64,000 nucleotides of DNA from Macrolepiota albuminosa (lineage: Eukaryota; Basidiomycota; Agaricomycetes; Agaricales; Agaricaceae), in contig JAMWFC010000111.1 of NCBI GenBank assembly GCA_027475525.1, positions 1 to 64,000 on the forward strand. Direction: 5' to 3'. Positions within the stretch are counted from its first letter, which is position 1; each line of letters begins with the position of its first letter. This document shows positions 20,973 through 32,229 of this stretch, one piece after another. Under the pieces are notes generated by a model. That model was not told the origin of the DNA, made no database searches, and saw only the letters and a program-made list of their open reading frames with translations. Position numbers and translations under genes: made by a program.

Positions 20973-23362
20973 ATGGAACAACAAGTCCAACGCATGCCGC
21001 CACGCAACCACTTCTTGGCACCGAAATGGGACGAGACCAAGCCACGGGAGCTCTCCCAGTATTTCAAGGAATTGGAGTATTTATTCAGAGATTGTAACAT
21101 TACCGACCACACGCAGATGAAGGAGTACGCGGCAAGATACGTATCGTATGACACGGCAGAGACGTGGACAGGTCTTACCGAGTTTGCCGCCTTTGTCCCT
21201 GCCGCACCGCCAGCTCCAGCCCAAGGCGCTTCGTATGAGGACTGGAAGACGGCAGTTATCCAGCTGTACCCTGGCGCCGAGGAGGCTACCCGATACACGG
21301 TAAACGAGTTACAGAAACTAGTACAGGAATCTTTCGACAGTGGCACATCGTCGCTTGGCGCATTCTCTACATATTACCGCGAATTCCAGAAAGTCGCTAG
21401 GTGGCTTCTGCAGAACGGCAAGCTATACATTAACGAGGAACGTCGCCTGTTCCAACAAGGCATCCCGACTTCGCTTTGGACTCGTATTGCTCGTCGCCTA
21501 GAGATAGTTCATCAGGCCCATCACCCTGACGAGCCCTATAACGTTGCCGACGTCTTTGAAGCCGGCAAATGGGTTCTCAAGGGAACAGACACTGGCGTTG
21601 GCATACCACGCGCTAGGACGAGCCCACCCCCTGAGCGAACTAACGGTATTATTCCCATCCCGCCTCCCGCTGCCGACTTCGTTAAGAAGGAGGAGCTAAA
21701 TGCTGCCATTACCGCTGCCGTCGCATCCGCTATGACACGTATCGAAACTATGATCACGACAAATCTCACCGCTAACCGACCCGCTAACGTTCCCGCACCT
21801 GGCCCTTGCCACTTCTGTGGGGAAATTGGCCACACCATGACTAGAGGACGCTGCGCTACCCTCGAGAATTACGTTCGCCAAGGTAGAATTCGACGAGCTA
21901 TCGACGGCAAGATAGTCCTCACCACTGGCGCCACCATCCCCAACTACCCAGACAAGAAGTCCTTCCAGGAGCGAGTTGATGAATGGCATAGGCGCAACCC
22001 AGGACAAATCGTTACCGGCACGCTATCTGGCAACGCTAACCCCGACCCCGAACAGGCGACCCAACAGCAGATGATTCACGAGGTCCTACATTTCGACAGC
22101 GTTGGCGACCACCCTACTTTCTCGCGGGAAGAGCGTATCGCCAAGCTGCAGCAGGAATTAGATTCGCTAAAGAACCAGGTCTTTGATGGGGTTGAAGTTA
22201 AGCAGCCTAAACAACCTCTTAAAGGATACAAGCCAATGCCTCCCGCTAGCAAGTTACCGACACCTGCTCCTGCCGCACCTCCTGCCACTGCCCTCTTAAA
22301 GGATACAAGCCAATGCCTCCCGCTAGCAAGTTACCGACACCTGCTCCTGCCGCACCTCCTGCCACTGCCCCTGCTACCGCTCCAGAACCATCATCGACCG
22401 CTACCGCTCCCGAACCGCCTTTGCCGCCTCTCCATCCCTACTCAGGGATTCCCGACCGTTATCACGCACCAGCACAACGAAACTTTGCCGCTCCCGAGAA
22501 ACGTCCTGAGGGTGGCTACCGACCTACTGCGCCAATATTCGATATCGAGAAATCCAACCACGTCTTTAACCGCATCATGAAAACCAATGTTACCTTATCA
22601 GTAGAAGAGCTTTGTAGTATTGCTCCCGACGTCCGCAACCAAGTCAAGACGGCAGTCACTCCTCGACGACCCTTGGCGACAGCCGTTGCCGAGGTTGACG
22701 AACTCGACGACGCGCTTCCTGGTTTCTCTGTTACCATTGACTCTCCCGACGCTGAAGATTCTCCTGCCGACTCCATCGCTAACGCCACCTCGGTGGACCC
22801 AGTGGAGACCTACCTTAGGTCTGTGGACCATGGAGAGGACCCCGCAATCCTTACCGTCGCTCAAGAATCGCACGCTATCCGCTCGGTAGCGCTAACAGTA
22901 GACAACAAGCACGAAGTAGAGGCAATCGTGGATAGCGGGTCTCAGATTATTTCTATGGCAGCAGAAGTCGCTAACGATCTAGGCCTTATTTACGACCCTA
23001 CCGTTATACTAAACATGCAGAGCGCTAACGGTACGGTAGACAGATCCCTAGGCCTCGCCAAGAATGTGCCGTGCACCCTTGGCGACATTACGTTTTATCT
23101 TCAGATACACATCTTACGCTTCCCAGCATACGACTTATTACTCGGCAGACCCTTCGACGTCTTGGCGCGATCAGTCGTCAAGACTGTTACCGACGACGAG
23201 ACGACATTAACCATTAGCGACCCTAATTCCGGAATCCGACGAACGGTGCCAACGTTCCCTAGGGGACAACGAAAAGGCGCCCTCGCTAAGCCACCGGAGT
23301 TTACCGACCAGCACGCCAACGAACGACCCCACCGGTGTTTTCACAGACCATCGAGGAGGTGA
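20973..23362 (+). CDS. gag-pro: Gypsy-1 gag and aspartic protease
   Basis: Gag starts at MEQQVQRMPPRNHFLAPKWD with a capsid-like helical region. A zinc-knuckle variant CHFCGEIGHTMTRGRC (C-x2-C-x4-H-x6-C, longer in the last spacer than the standard CCHC) sits at about residue 279. A long Pro/Ala-rich linker follows, then a retropepsin-like domain with the active-site triad in IVDSGSQI (Asp codon at 22931) and the later LLLGRPFDVL segment. The frame is interrupted at 22216-22369 by a 77-bp duplication; the continuation runs 22313-23362. At about 23325 the frame passes to the RT frame by one nucleotide at a CCCC run, which could be a lost base, a sequencing error or a programmed -1 shift. Confidence 0.9.
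22216..22369 (+). repeat. 77-bp perfect tandem duplication inside gag
   Basis: Identical copies 22216-22292 and 22293-22369 in the Pro/Ala-rich linker (both encode PMPPASKLPTPAPAAPPAT in their own frame). Dropping one copy re-joins the two gag frames. Confidence 0.97.
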
Positions 23363-25899
23363 TTGGCGATGATCACGGAGATGTGGCGCTAACGCTGGAA
23401 TTTGACCATTCAACTGGTCTTGTAACTGTTTTGTCTACTGCTTTTCTTGACGAAGACGTTTTAACTACTTTACCCACTACCGACGCAGAGCCTTCCCAGA
23501 AAAATCAAAATATTACCGACTCCTCTCTTGCCTACTTATATCTTACCGCCTCAGAATCGTTTCAAAGTTTTGCGTCTACCGATACCTATCTTACCACTCT
23601 TCCCGGAGCCTCGTCTCCTGCCGTTCTTGGACTTGCCGCTCCTCAGGCTACAGTTCCCCTTTCCACTTCTGTATATAACCAAGCTAACGCTCCCAAAAGG
23701 AAAGGGGTACAAGTCAAAAAGAAATATAAGCCAGTTGCGCTTAAAACAAAGCCCATCGCTGCGCACTCTCCCGAGACGTTTAGGATCGAGCGCCAGATTA
23801 TTGGCGACCCTCTTGCCGACATACCTATTTTATCGCCGAACCCGCCACCCTTTCAGCCCACGGGACGTTTTACCGCGGAACGCCAACAGCAGTTCGCCAA
23901 GGAGCACGACACAGGATTTTTGACCAAAGATGAGTTGAATGTCCTTACCGATCTCGTCGCTAAGCAGGATAAAGCCTTCGCCTGGGAGGACTCAGAACGC
24001 GGCAGTCTACGTACAGATTTCTTCCCGCCAGTCGTTATCCCGACTATCCCTCACGTGCCGTGGACTGAGCACAACCGACCGCTACCGCCTGGAATCGAAG
24101 CCGAGGTCTGCCAAATTATTAGGACCAAGATACAGGCTGGCGTCTACGAGCCCTCAAATAGTTCTTACCGCTCCCGCTGGTTCTGTGTCCTCAAGAAGAA
24201 CGGCAATCTACGCATAGTTCACAGTCTCGAGCCGCTAAATAGAGTTACAATACGACACTCTGGCGTACCGCCTTTCCCTGACCACTTTGCCGAGTCCTTT
24301 GCCGGGCGCATTTGTGGCGCCACCCTTGACCTCTACGTTGGCTACGATGAACGCTTGATTCACCCTTCTTCCCGCGACCTAACTACGTTTCAAACTCCGT
24401 TTGGCGCACTGCGCCTAGTCACCTTACCGATGGGCTGGACAAACTCAGTCCCTATATTCCATGATGACATTACCTTCATCCTCCAACCCGAGATACCGCA
24501 CCATGTCCTTAGCTTCATTGATGACGTTGGCGTCAAAGGTCCCAAAGACTGGCGACTCGTTAACGGCTTACCGGCGACCCATCCCGAGAACCCCAACATT
24601 CGCTTAGCGCTATGGGAGTTTTTCTTGCTGCTCAATCGAGTTCTCCAGCGCATGAAGTATAGCGGTGGTACTTTTAGCGGTCACAAACTTCTCCTTTGCG
24701 CGCCAAGGTTCAAAATCCTTGGTCACATCTGCACTCCCGACGGTCGCGTTCCCGACGAGTCTCGCTTAGCACTCCTGGAGCGATGGGGCCCTTGCCGCGA
24801 CTTATCTGAAGTTCGCGCCTTTCTTGGCACCGTTGGCGTTCTCAGGATATTCGTCAAAAACTTTGCCCATCGCGCACATGCCCTTAACCGACTCACCCGC
24901 GCTAACGAGCCCTTCGAATTTGGGCCAGACCAGGTTACCGCTCAACGAGACTTGGTAAAAGCTCTGCAGGACGCCAAGCCCCTAGTTCCCATCGACTATA
25001 GCTCTGCCGATCCTGTTATCTTGGCGGTGGATACCTCGTACATTGCCGTTGGCTACTTTTTGTGCCAATGCCTTAGCGACAATCGGAAACAGCGACGCTA
25101 CAACCGCTTTGGGTCTATTACGCTAAACGACAGGGAGTCTCGCTACAGTCAGCCTAAGCTAGAGCTCTATGGACTCTTCAAAGCCTTCCGGTCGCTAAAG
25201 ATGTACTTGATTGGCGTGCGGAATCTGATTGTTGAAGTCGACGCTAGGTACATCAAGGGCATGCTGCAGAATCCTGATATCCAGCCGTCCGCTAGCATGA
25301 ATCGGTGGGTAGTCGCCATCCTCATGTTCCATTTTGAGCTGGTACACGTCAAGAGCTCTTTCCACGGCCCAGATGGACTCTCTAGGCGACCACGGCAGCC
25401 TGGCGACCCGGTAGTGGACCCTCAGGCTGATAGCGATTTCGAGGACTGGATCGACCGCTTACATGGTTTCGTGCACCTCATACAACAGCCAATCCCCCTA
25501 CTACGACGGCAACAGCCTACCAGCATCTTTTTACATCCCATCGTCCCTTACCGCCCCGAGACCTTTAGCGCACCCCTCACGTTCTACACGGCAAGCATTT
25601 TAAATCAAAACTCATCTCCAGTAAAAGTCGTACAGGAACCGCAGTCGCTAAGAGAAGACAGCAGAAACCTGACCTACGATGCCGTCCCCCGATCCGCCAA
25701 GGCAAAAGCGGAAGACAGTCGCTTGTTAGTAGTTGAGCAATGGATCCAAGACCTTAAGCGACCCCCAGACCTTACCGACGAACAATACGCTACCTTTATC
25801 CGCTATGCTACCCACTTCTTCTTTACCGACAACCGACTTTGGCGACGAAATCGAGATGGCGCACACAAGCTGATCATCAAGCCAGAAGGTCGCTTATGA
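23335..25899 (+). CDS. pol: Gypsy-1 reverse transcriptase and RNase H
   Basis: Copies element RNA into DNA. From about 24130 the RT fingers and palm are visible: SRWFCVLKKNGNLRIVHSLE, TFQTPFGALRLVTLPMGWTN, and the catalytic loop SFIDDVG (24510-24530), a FIDD form of the YxDD motif. RNase H follows with the Asp segment VILAVDTSYIAVGYFL, the E-containing SQPKLELYGL, and VEVDARYIKG. The distal part FHGPDGLSRRP marks the end of RNase H. The open frame ends at a TGA (25897-25899) in what should be an uninterrupted RNase H-integrase linker; CGA to TGA would be a CpG transition. Confidence 0.95.
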   Translation: MFSQTIEEVIGDDHGDVALTLEFDHSTGLVTVLSTAFLDEDVLTTLPTTDAEPSQKNQNITDSSLAYLYLTASESFQSFASTDTYLTTLPGASSPAVLGLAAPQATVPLSTSVYNQANAPKRKGVQVKKKYKPVALKTKPIAAHSPETFRIERQIIGDPLADIPILSPNPPPFQPTGRFTAERQQQFAKEHDTGFLTKDELNVLTDLVAKQDKAFAWEDSERGSLRTDFFPPVVIPTIPHVPWTEHNRPLPPGIEAEVCQIIRTKIQAGVYEPSNSSYRSRWFCVLKKNGNLRIVHSLEPLNRVTIRHSGVPPFPDHFAESFAGRICGATLDLYVGYDERLIHPSSRDLTTFQTPFGALRLVTLPMGWTNSVPIFHDDITFILQPEIPHHVLSFIDDVGVKGPKDWRLVNGLPATHPENPNIRLALWEFFLLLNRVLQRMKYSGGTFSGHKLLLCAPRFKILGHICTPDGRVPDESRLALLERWGPCRDLSEVRAFLGTVGVLRIFVKNFAHRAHALNRLTRANEPFEFGPDQVTAQRDLVKALQDAKPLVPIDYSSADPVILAVDTSYIAVGYFLCQCLSDNRKQRRYNRFGSITLNDRESRYSQPKLELYGLFKAFRSLKMYLIGVRNLIVEVDARYIKGMLQNPDIQPSASMNRWVVAILMFHFELVHVKSSFHGPDGLSRRPRQPGDPVVDPQADSDFEDWIDRLHGFVHLIQQPIPLLRRQQPTSIFLHPIVPYRPETFSAPLTFYTASILNQNSSPVKVVQEPQSLREDSRNLTYDAVPRSAKAKAEDSRLLVVEQWIQDLKRPPDLTDEQYATFIRYATHFFFTDNRLWRRNRDGAHKLIIKPEGRL

Positions 25900-25902
25900 G
25901 TC

Positions 25903-27084
25903 TTGCGCGCTATGCATGACGAGCTAGGTCATAGAGGTCTGTACGCTACTCGAGCTTCTCTGTTAGAACGCTTCTGGTGGCCACACGCTAGTGCCGACAT
26001 CGCCTGGTACATCAGGACCTGCCACCTCTGCCAAATCCAACAGACACGCCAAGTGCTCATACCGCCAACCGTTGCAACGCCAGCTCCCCTCTTCAGCAAA
26101 ATCTACGTCGATACCATGCACATGCCCAAATCTGGTCGCTATAAGTACATCATTCAAGGTCGTTGCTCGCTAATCCACTGGCCTGAATTTCGAATGCTCC
26201 AGAGAGAAAATACCGACGCGGTCGCCAAGTGGATATTTGAGGACATCATCTGCCGTTGGGGAGCGCTAAGAGAGATCGTCACGGATAATGGTGCGCCCAT
26301 CATCAAAGCGCTAACATATCTCGCCAAGAAGTACAACATTCATCACATTCGAGTATCTGGCTACAACAAGCGCGCCAATGGCCTGGTAGAGAGACCCCAC
26401 TTTGACGTTCGGCAAGCGCTCTTCAAGGCAGTCGATGGTGACGAGTCTCGTTGGAGCGAAGCGACCTATTCAGTGTTCTGGTCGGAAAGAGTTACTATTC
26501 GTAAGCGCATGGGTTGTTCTCCCTATTACGCGGCTACTGGCACCCATCCGTTACTCCCTGCCGACATTATAGAAGCGACATATCTTCAGCCAGCGCCCAA
26601 CAGTATCTTAGCGACTACCGACCTTGTCGCCAGACGAGCTATTGACCTCCAACGAAGGAAAGAAGATTTGGAGCGACTTCATGAAGTAGTCTTTAGCGCC
26701 CGTCGCCAAGCAGCCCTGCGATTCGAGACCGAGCATAGCGCTACCATCAAAGATTACAACTTCCCGAGGGGCGCGCTAGTGCTTATGCGCAACTCCAAAA
26801 TCGAGACTTCATACAACAAGAAAATGCGCCCGCGCTATCTGGGACCTTTGGTAGTTATCTCTCGTAACCGTGGAGGCGCTTACGTGCTCTGTGAATTAGA
26901 TGGTTCAGTACTGCATCGACCTGTTGCCGCTTTTCGCCTATTACCGTATCTCGCCAGGGAACAAATCGACTTGCCGCTTGAAGCGCTAGATATCGACACC
27001 GCCAAGCTGAGAGAACTTGAAGAAACCGAATTACTAGACGATGATGACTTGCCGACTCTCGTTGAAGAAGAAGAAAATGATTAG
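25903..27084 (+). CDS. int: Gypsy-1 integrase
   Basis: In frame with the upstream polymerase and separated only by one stop codon. It has an HHCC zinc-binding domain (HDELGH ... CHLC), the catalytic core with Asp in YVDTMHM (about 26110), Asp in VTDNGAP (about 26284) and Glu in GLVERPH (about 26389), about 35 residues apart as in the DDE family, and a GPY/F-like C-terminal module (RPRYLGPLVVI). It ends in an acidic tail. No chromodomain is seen. Without readthrough of the stop it would lack a start close to the HHCC motif except the Met at 25912. Confidence 0.95.
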   Translation: MRAMHDELGHRGLYATRASLLERFWWPHASADIAWYIRTCHLCQIQQTRQVLIPPTVATPAPLFSKIYVDTMHMPKSGRYKYIIQGRCSLIHWPEFRMLQRENTDAVAKWIFEDIICRWGALREIVTDNGAPIIKALTYLAKKYNIHHIRVSGYNKRANGLVERPHFDVRQALFKAVDGDESRWSEATYSVFWSERVTIRKRMGCSPYYAATGTHPLLPADIIEATYLQPAPNSILATTDLVARRAIDLQRRKEDLERLHEVVFSARRQAALRFETEHSATIKDYNFPRGALVLMRNSKIETSYNKKMRPRYLGPLVVISRNRGGAYVLCELDGSVLHRPVAAFRLLPYLAREQIDLPLEALDIDTAKLRELEETELLDDDDLPTLVEEEEND

Positions 27085-27518
27085 AAAAGAATATATTGAT
27101 GAGCTCTCTTTTTCTATTACCTATCTTACTTATCTCTCTTGCCGATACTTACTGTACTATATCCAACAGACAATTCTTTACATAGTCAAGTCGCAGCGCT
27201 AGCGTGTCGCCAACGTTTAGCGCATTGCGCAACTCTCGCCAAGGGTTTTTCGCTATGATGATTTACTGAGCGTTTCCCTTTCCTCAAAATTTGTCTAAGT
27301 CCCTCACATATTACTGTTCTTGCTTATACCTACCTCAGAATACTTACCGCTTGCTTTCTCTTTGCTATACTTTCCTTGCTCTCTGCCGCTACGCTAACTC
27401 AGATTATTGGACTCAATTCCTCCACTCGGCAGGGAAACACAAAATTTATATAAAGAAATCGAGGCGCCAACAAAAATATATGTACAGACGGCCTATCTAC
27501 TCTAAGGTCCGTCAGTCT

Positions 27519-27779
27519 TCATCCTCGGGAAGCGACATGGTACCGCGACCGGCACCACTCCCGCACCTCAATCTCGCGATCCCACCCAACGCCAAGGACC
27601 CGCACCTCATACCAACGCTCCAGTAATCGCATAACGGCAACAACCAAGTTTGTAGGCGCCTCCGCGCCCACACCCTCGATGCGCTTGATGAACTTATTGG
27701 CCTTTTCAATGTAAGCGGAGGCGGCGTCTTGAGCCTCGCGAGACGGTACTGGAGGCGGAGTTGGAATTCGGAAAGACAT
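27519..27779 (-). CDS. Antisense small ORF between integrase and 3' LTR of Gypsy-1
   Basis: An 86-codon open frame on the strand opposite to gag-pol, starting MSFRIPTPPPVPSREAQDAA. It has a soluble, helix-like composition (amphipathic SAYIEKANKFIKRIEG, then VVAVMRLLERWYEVRVLGVG) and a basic C terminus. It lies wholly within the 860-bp internal stretch after pol. I do not recognise a family. Some LTR retrotransposons carry extra antisense genes in this slot; coding status here is an inference from composition and length only. Confidence 0.4.
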   Translation of the reverse strand: MSFRIPTPPPVPSREAQDAASAYIEKANKFIKRIEGVGAEAPTNLVVAVMRLLERWYEVRVLGVGWDREIEVREWCRSRYHVASRG

Positions 27780-27934
27780 ATTTTTTTAATAGAGCGCCAG
27801 GTAAAGATGTGGAGGAGAGACGAAGTCCAAACTCATGCGCCAGGACTATAAACCAAATCTCAAGAACGCACGGACCACCTGTCACAAAAGCGGTAACGGT
27901 AGCCTTATTTGGTGACTGAGGACAGTCAATTTTT

Positions 27935-27948
27935 CAGTTGGGGGGAGA
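27935..27948 (+). other. Polypurine tract
   Basis: A purine run (GGGGGGAGA) lies directly before the TG of the 3' LTR, the expected site for plus-strand priming. Confidence 0.75.
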
Positions 27949-28904
27949 TGATAGGACCCTATACAGGTTAGGCGCATCAACGGCAGGCTCGGCACCGGCT
28001 CCGGAAACCTTGCCGCACTCGTTCCGAACTTAGCGCACGCGTTCTACCCATTTTAAGCCATTCCCGACGGCCGCGCACGGCAAGAAGCAGATCCAATCAA
28101 TGATAGCGCCGACGGCAGCAGGAATGACAACTGACAGATGGCATCAGTCACTGATGACAGCGCTTAGCGAGAAGTTTGATGATCTATCAAAAACTGACGG
28201 ACAGCTTGGCGTTTGACCTTGGCGTCTGACACCGCTTACCGTCTCGATTTGGCGCCAAACGTCGCTTAGGTGCTCTGACAGACAGAAGGGTGATGGATTG
28301 ATGGTTTAGCACCGCGATCTGCCGCCTGGTGGCGCCAAGGGTCCTCCAAGGACGGTAGGGATCGGAAACCGTTGGAGCTACCCCTATGAAATTTTCCAGT
28401 TTACCGCACTTTGGCGATGGTTGGTCACTGGCGACGGCGAACTCTTTGTAGTATAAAAGTACTTACCGACTTGTACAATCATCAGATCAGACGAATAGAC
28501 CACAGTTTACTCCCCTTACTTCAGTCTCTCCCTTACGCTCAAGAGCTCATTTACGCTACGGTCGGCAACGTCAAAACTCATCGGCAGTTGCAGACGTTCG
28601 CCAACACTCGACATACTCGCGCCTTGCAACTACGGCAGGCATTATCGACGCTTAGAACTTCGCTAAGCTTATCGTGCTCTTGCCGCTCACCCTTGCCGTC
28701 TTCACTTACCGCTTCTTCCTAGGCGCTTTACCTTAGCGCTTACACTTGCCGGCACCCGTTACCGACTTTTCACCTTTTTCACAGACGCGTTCTCTGGGAC
28801 CTGCCCGGGACTCCTCAAATTACTTTTAGCGCGCCCAACGCACACTCTTGGTACGGTAACACAATTGTTACATTTGTTACTGACCAAAACTTTGGGTGTC
28901 ATCA
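27949..28904 (+). repeat. Gypsy-1 3' LTR
   Basis: Second 956-bp LTR, starting TGATAGGACC and ending GGGTGTCATCA, followed by the CCGT target duplication. See the 5' LTR for differences. Confidence 0.95.
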
Positions 28905-29300
28905 CCGTGGACCTGTGTAGGCCTCTGTGGATGTCCGCTGGTGCCCTGCATAGGCCTGCATAGGTTTGAGTCTGTCGACATATGTCTGCATGGATGTCTG
29001 CTGGTGGCTTGCATAGGCCTGTATAGGTCTGCAGGGCCCTTTGGTGGACATACGCTGGCATTGGGGGTGGGAAAAGGAGGAAAGGGGAGGTGTGCAGCCA
29101 CAAGTTATTGCAGGGAGAAAGGGAGAGGGGAGAGAAGTGGGGAACCTTGAGAAGGCTTTATTCATGCCATGACGTCTGCCAATGGAGGAGGTTTTCACTC
29201 ATGGGCTGATGCCTGCCAGCAGCCGCTGACGCATGATGTCTGCTAGTGTCTGCTGGCATCCGCCAGGCCTGCATGCGCATGTGTGTGCCCACCTTTTATT
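28905..29300. repeat. R1-like GGCATC/TAGGCCTG repeat DNA
   Basis: Contains repeated TCTGCTGG, GCATAGGCCTGTATAGG and TGGCATCCGCCAGGCC motifs and a purine-rich tract (GGAAAGGGGAGG, GGGAGAGGGGAGAG) in the same order as the R1 repeats at 13757 and 19085, but strongly diverged. Several overlapping low-complexity open frames on both strands come from this repeat structure. Confidence 0.45.
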
Positions 29301-29329
29301 GATCTACTGGACTATGTCATACAGTACAT

Positions 29330-30880
29330 TGTGATATGTCCACGGCTCTGTATTCTATGGCACTGTGGGAACTGCTCCGCTCCAGTGTAGTGGACTCTGC
29401 TAGACACGTATGGTATGGCACAAAGCGAGCTCCCATACAACGTATGACATGTACTATTGTGATGTCTCTATGTGTCACTAGGGGCTGCAGCTGTATGGGC
29501 TGCCTGAATGTGTGCCTTGAAAGGAGCAGAGCATTTCTTAATGAAATGTCCAACCCTCCCACCATTGTAGCACACTGAGGAGTTTTCTGCAGGCCTTCTC
29601 TAGGCCGCTCCAGAACTCACATTGGGTTTGCTAACCATACATATTGCAGGCACTGCATCCCCTCTAGCTGCTACTTAGTTTTGACCTGAATAGGGTCAAC
29701 TATCTTTCACTGGCAGATATCCAGCAGGTTTTGGTTGAGGCCATTGGCCTCTAGGAATTGTCTTGTGGATGACAAATTGCAAATTGCAATTATTCTCCAT
29801 CTCCAACCATTTGGCAAGAAAGGTCCCCACTTTCACTGCCTGACAATTCACAGGCCCTCAGCATGAACTACGCTGTTTATAATGATTTGCAGTTTGTGTC
29901 AACTGCTCATACCAAATGGTATACACCAAGAACTTGGTCACTGTATTGACCTCTGGAGACAAATTGTCATTGCATATCAATGCTCTCCTCATATCTGCAG
30001 GTATTCTGTCCAGGAATATCTCACAAATGGTATATTCGTCTGGATAAATGTCTATATTCTGCACATGACCCACCAGATCATCATAGAAGGTCTGGACACC
30101 AGTCTTGGCATTATACACTGCTTTTTTGAAGGCATCATGAGCTTCCTGCATGGTTGCAGTGTTGACAAAACAATTATACAGTCCTATCAGGACCTCTTTA
30201 AATGTCCAATGCAATTTATTGCAATTGATGTGAAGGATATGGCAGCAGAACCAATTCTGAGCCTCTCCTTCCATAAATTCATGTAGCACAAGTATTTCCT
30301 CCTGGTCCATGTCATCTCTGCCATAGCAGCAGGCTGCCAAGTAGTAGCAGACATTCATGGCCCAGTCCTCCAGCTGTGAGAACCTATGCTCTTCAGCATA
30401 TGCATATATGTGCTTACCATCAGATTTATGAGAACTTACTCTGGCAGGGAATTTAAACCTGACTCCAAAGAAGTCATCTACTAGGTGGGTGAGGTGGTTA
30501 TGCATATAATCCATATGAATTCAGACCGCCTTATTTATTCCAGGCATATTTTCATGTAGATCATGAGATGCGGGCATTGAGAATGCCCAAGGACTGTGAA
30601 ACAGGTGTTTGTTGGCCATTCTTTCTAGCTGTGGAGTAGGCTGTTGCCTCACCTCCCAATCTGCTGGTGGTCTACTAGCCTGCCTGCCACTGTTACGGCA
30701 ATTATTATTATCTCAATTGTTCTTTCTATAATCACAACCTCCCCTGTTGTTATTGTGACAATTCTGCTCTCCCCTGTCATAGTGATCACTACTATCATCA
30801 CTACCCTCCGGATCTCTGTCTAGTTTAGCAGTTTGAGCAGCAAACTGTCTGTAATGGCCCAACTTGTTCCTATATTATAT
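29330..30880 (-). pseudogene. Decayed gypsy gag (Gypsy-2 family), inverted
   Basis: Minus-strand coding relic. Upstream 30830-30516 is Asn/Pro-rich. 30514-29858 is an open 218-codon capsid segment (TFKEVLIGLYNCFV, FYDDLVGHVQNIDIYPDEY, CEIFLDRIPADMRRALI). Near 29520-29560 a zinc-knuckle-like CYNGGRVGHFIKKC follows after frame breaks. The same capsid protein occurs on the plus strand at 33200-33900 (HPDKYTICEAFLDRLPLEMR), so the two are inverted paralogues. No protease or polymerase follows downstream, so only the gag end survives. Confidence 0.8.
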
Positions 30881-31409
30881 ATCTTGCTACTATGTGATGT
30901 AATGTCGCATTTATACTTGTGTTGATAGTTATTTGGAGTTAGTTCTTTTTTCCCGTGTTTACATAGCTGAAATCAAGATGCTAGTCTAATTCATTCATGT
31001 GACTAAGAACTTAGAATTCTTACTATTGTAACTACGTTACATTTTTTTGAATCTTCTGGTTCTCAGCTATCAGCTATTGGCACTCTGTCAAACTTATCAA
31101 ACTCTATCAGCTTCTTTGCTTCTTACACAGCTACTCTGAAAAATTTCTGTCGAGAATACTTGGTCCAACATGGTCGATCCTTGTAGAAATAAAGCACCTG
31201 ATGTGTCCAGCCTAGACAGTGGACAGCATGTAGAAATGATGACAAAGTTGTCAACATACTTATCTCCATCCAAGTGCAACAAGGGGCAAGAGCCCTTAAC
31301 CTTGGTCACTAGTGAAGGGTTTGAAATGAGTCTAAAAGGATCAATAATGGCAGCACAGGATATACTTAAACCTGACATCTGGACCTGTCAGGAACTGGTA
31401 CAATGAGTA
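30881..31409. other. Unassigned; open frame at 31170-31406
   Basis: AT-rich sequence. A 78-codon plus-strand frame (MVDPCRNKAPDVSSLDSG, ending DIWTCQELVQ) precedes the LTR-like region; I do not recognise it. It may be the tail of another element. Confidence 0.3.
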
Positions 31410-31970
31410 GCGCTAACATTAGCACTCATGGCGTCTGTCAAGGATTTTCTGACCATACCCTGGAATAGCCTGGCCAATCGGAGCTATAGTAAAAGTGAGC
31501 AGACCCATATAATTCTAAGTCAATATAGAGTTGTCGTTGGTTGCCATGAGTCATAACGCCGTTGGTCACTGTCATCCATGTGCAAAAGGTTGCTGTTGAC
31601 AGGTCTGAATCATAACCTCTTGAGCACCCAGTTACACTCAGCGTTCAAATTGTGCTAGCTTTTCCTGACTTTGTCACTAGGTTAGGCGCTAGCCTTGTCT
31701 ATTTTGTCTTCATCGTTTACGGTGCTACCTACAGGCACAATATGCTGCGCTAGTCATCTTTTCTTCTATATCTTTGTTTAAGCTATGATGCTTACCATCT
31801 GCTAGGTAGCACCTGAGGTGCTATAATCTGATGCATTGTCCTATCACCTCTGCTCAAGCACACTGAGACCCTGTCAGGACTCCTCACAACTATGTACGCC
31901 AAGCGCTGGACACGGCGTTGTACTGCGTATATGTCCAGTGCACCCAACTACAGTTGGCATTATCAATGCC
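31410..31970 (+). repeat. LTR of Gypsy-2 (5' end of the chromovirus)
   Basis: Shares TTAGCACTCATGG, TCTGTCAAGGATTTTCTGACC, GAGCACCCAGTTA, TCAGGACTCCTCACAACTATG and GTTGGCATTATCA, in order, with the reverse complement of 60060-60660. Both also resemble the Gypsy-1 LTR 3' part (GGGACTCCTCA). The exact start is uncertain; the end is near the ATCA at 31963. Confidence 0.65.
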
Positions 31971-32229
31971 TGGGCACTAGGACAGCAGAAAGCTCGCCAT
32001 TTTGTCTGGTCAAGGCAGAGCAAGTGGGGGGCAGAAGTAGGGAAATGCCCTCACATATGAGGTCAGGAGCATGCTATGGGGTGTCTATGGTGCAAGCTAG
32101 ATCCACATTGCGTCATGAGGTACACGCCATAGTCAAAAATGAGCCCAAGGATGAGGACAATGTAGTTATATTGCATGTGAAGGCAGAACGGAAAGGGGAT
32201 GGCATAGGTCACTGAGCATATGTGGAGGA

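Larger units (their letters stand above)
19637..28904 (+). mobile_element. Young full-length Ty3/gypsy LTR retrotransposon (Gypsy-1)
   Basis: Complete element: two 956-bp LTRs, primer-binding region, gag, protease, RT, RNase H, integrase, polypurine tract, and a 4-bp target duplication (CCGT at 19633-19636 and 28905-28908). I find only two base differences between the LTRs, so insertion is recent. The coding region is broken in just three places: a 77-bp duplication, a 1-nt shift in a C-run near 23325, and one TGA at 25897. Its sequence is rich in CpG, unlike the decayed elements around it. Confidence 0.95.

Noticed and set aside
29336..29578. Plus-strand 80-codon frame in the gag relic
   Set aside because: Antisense shadow of the zinc-knuckle region of the decayed gag.
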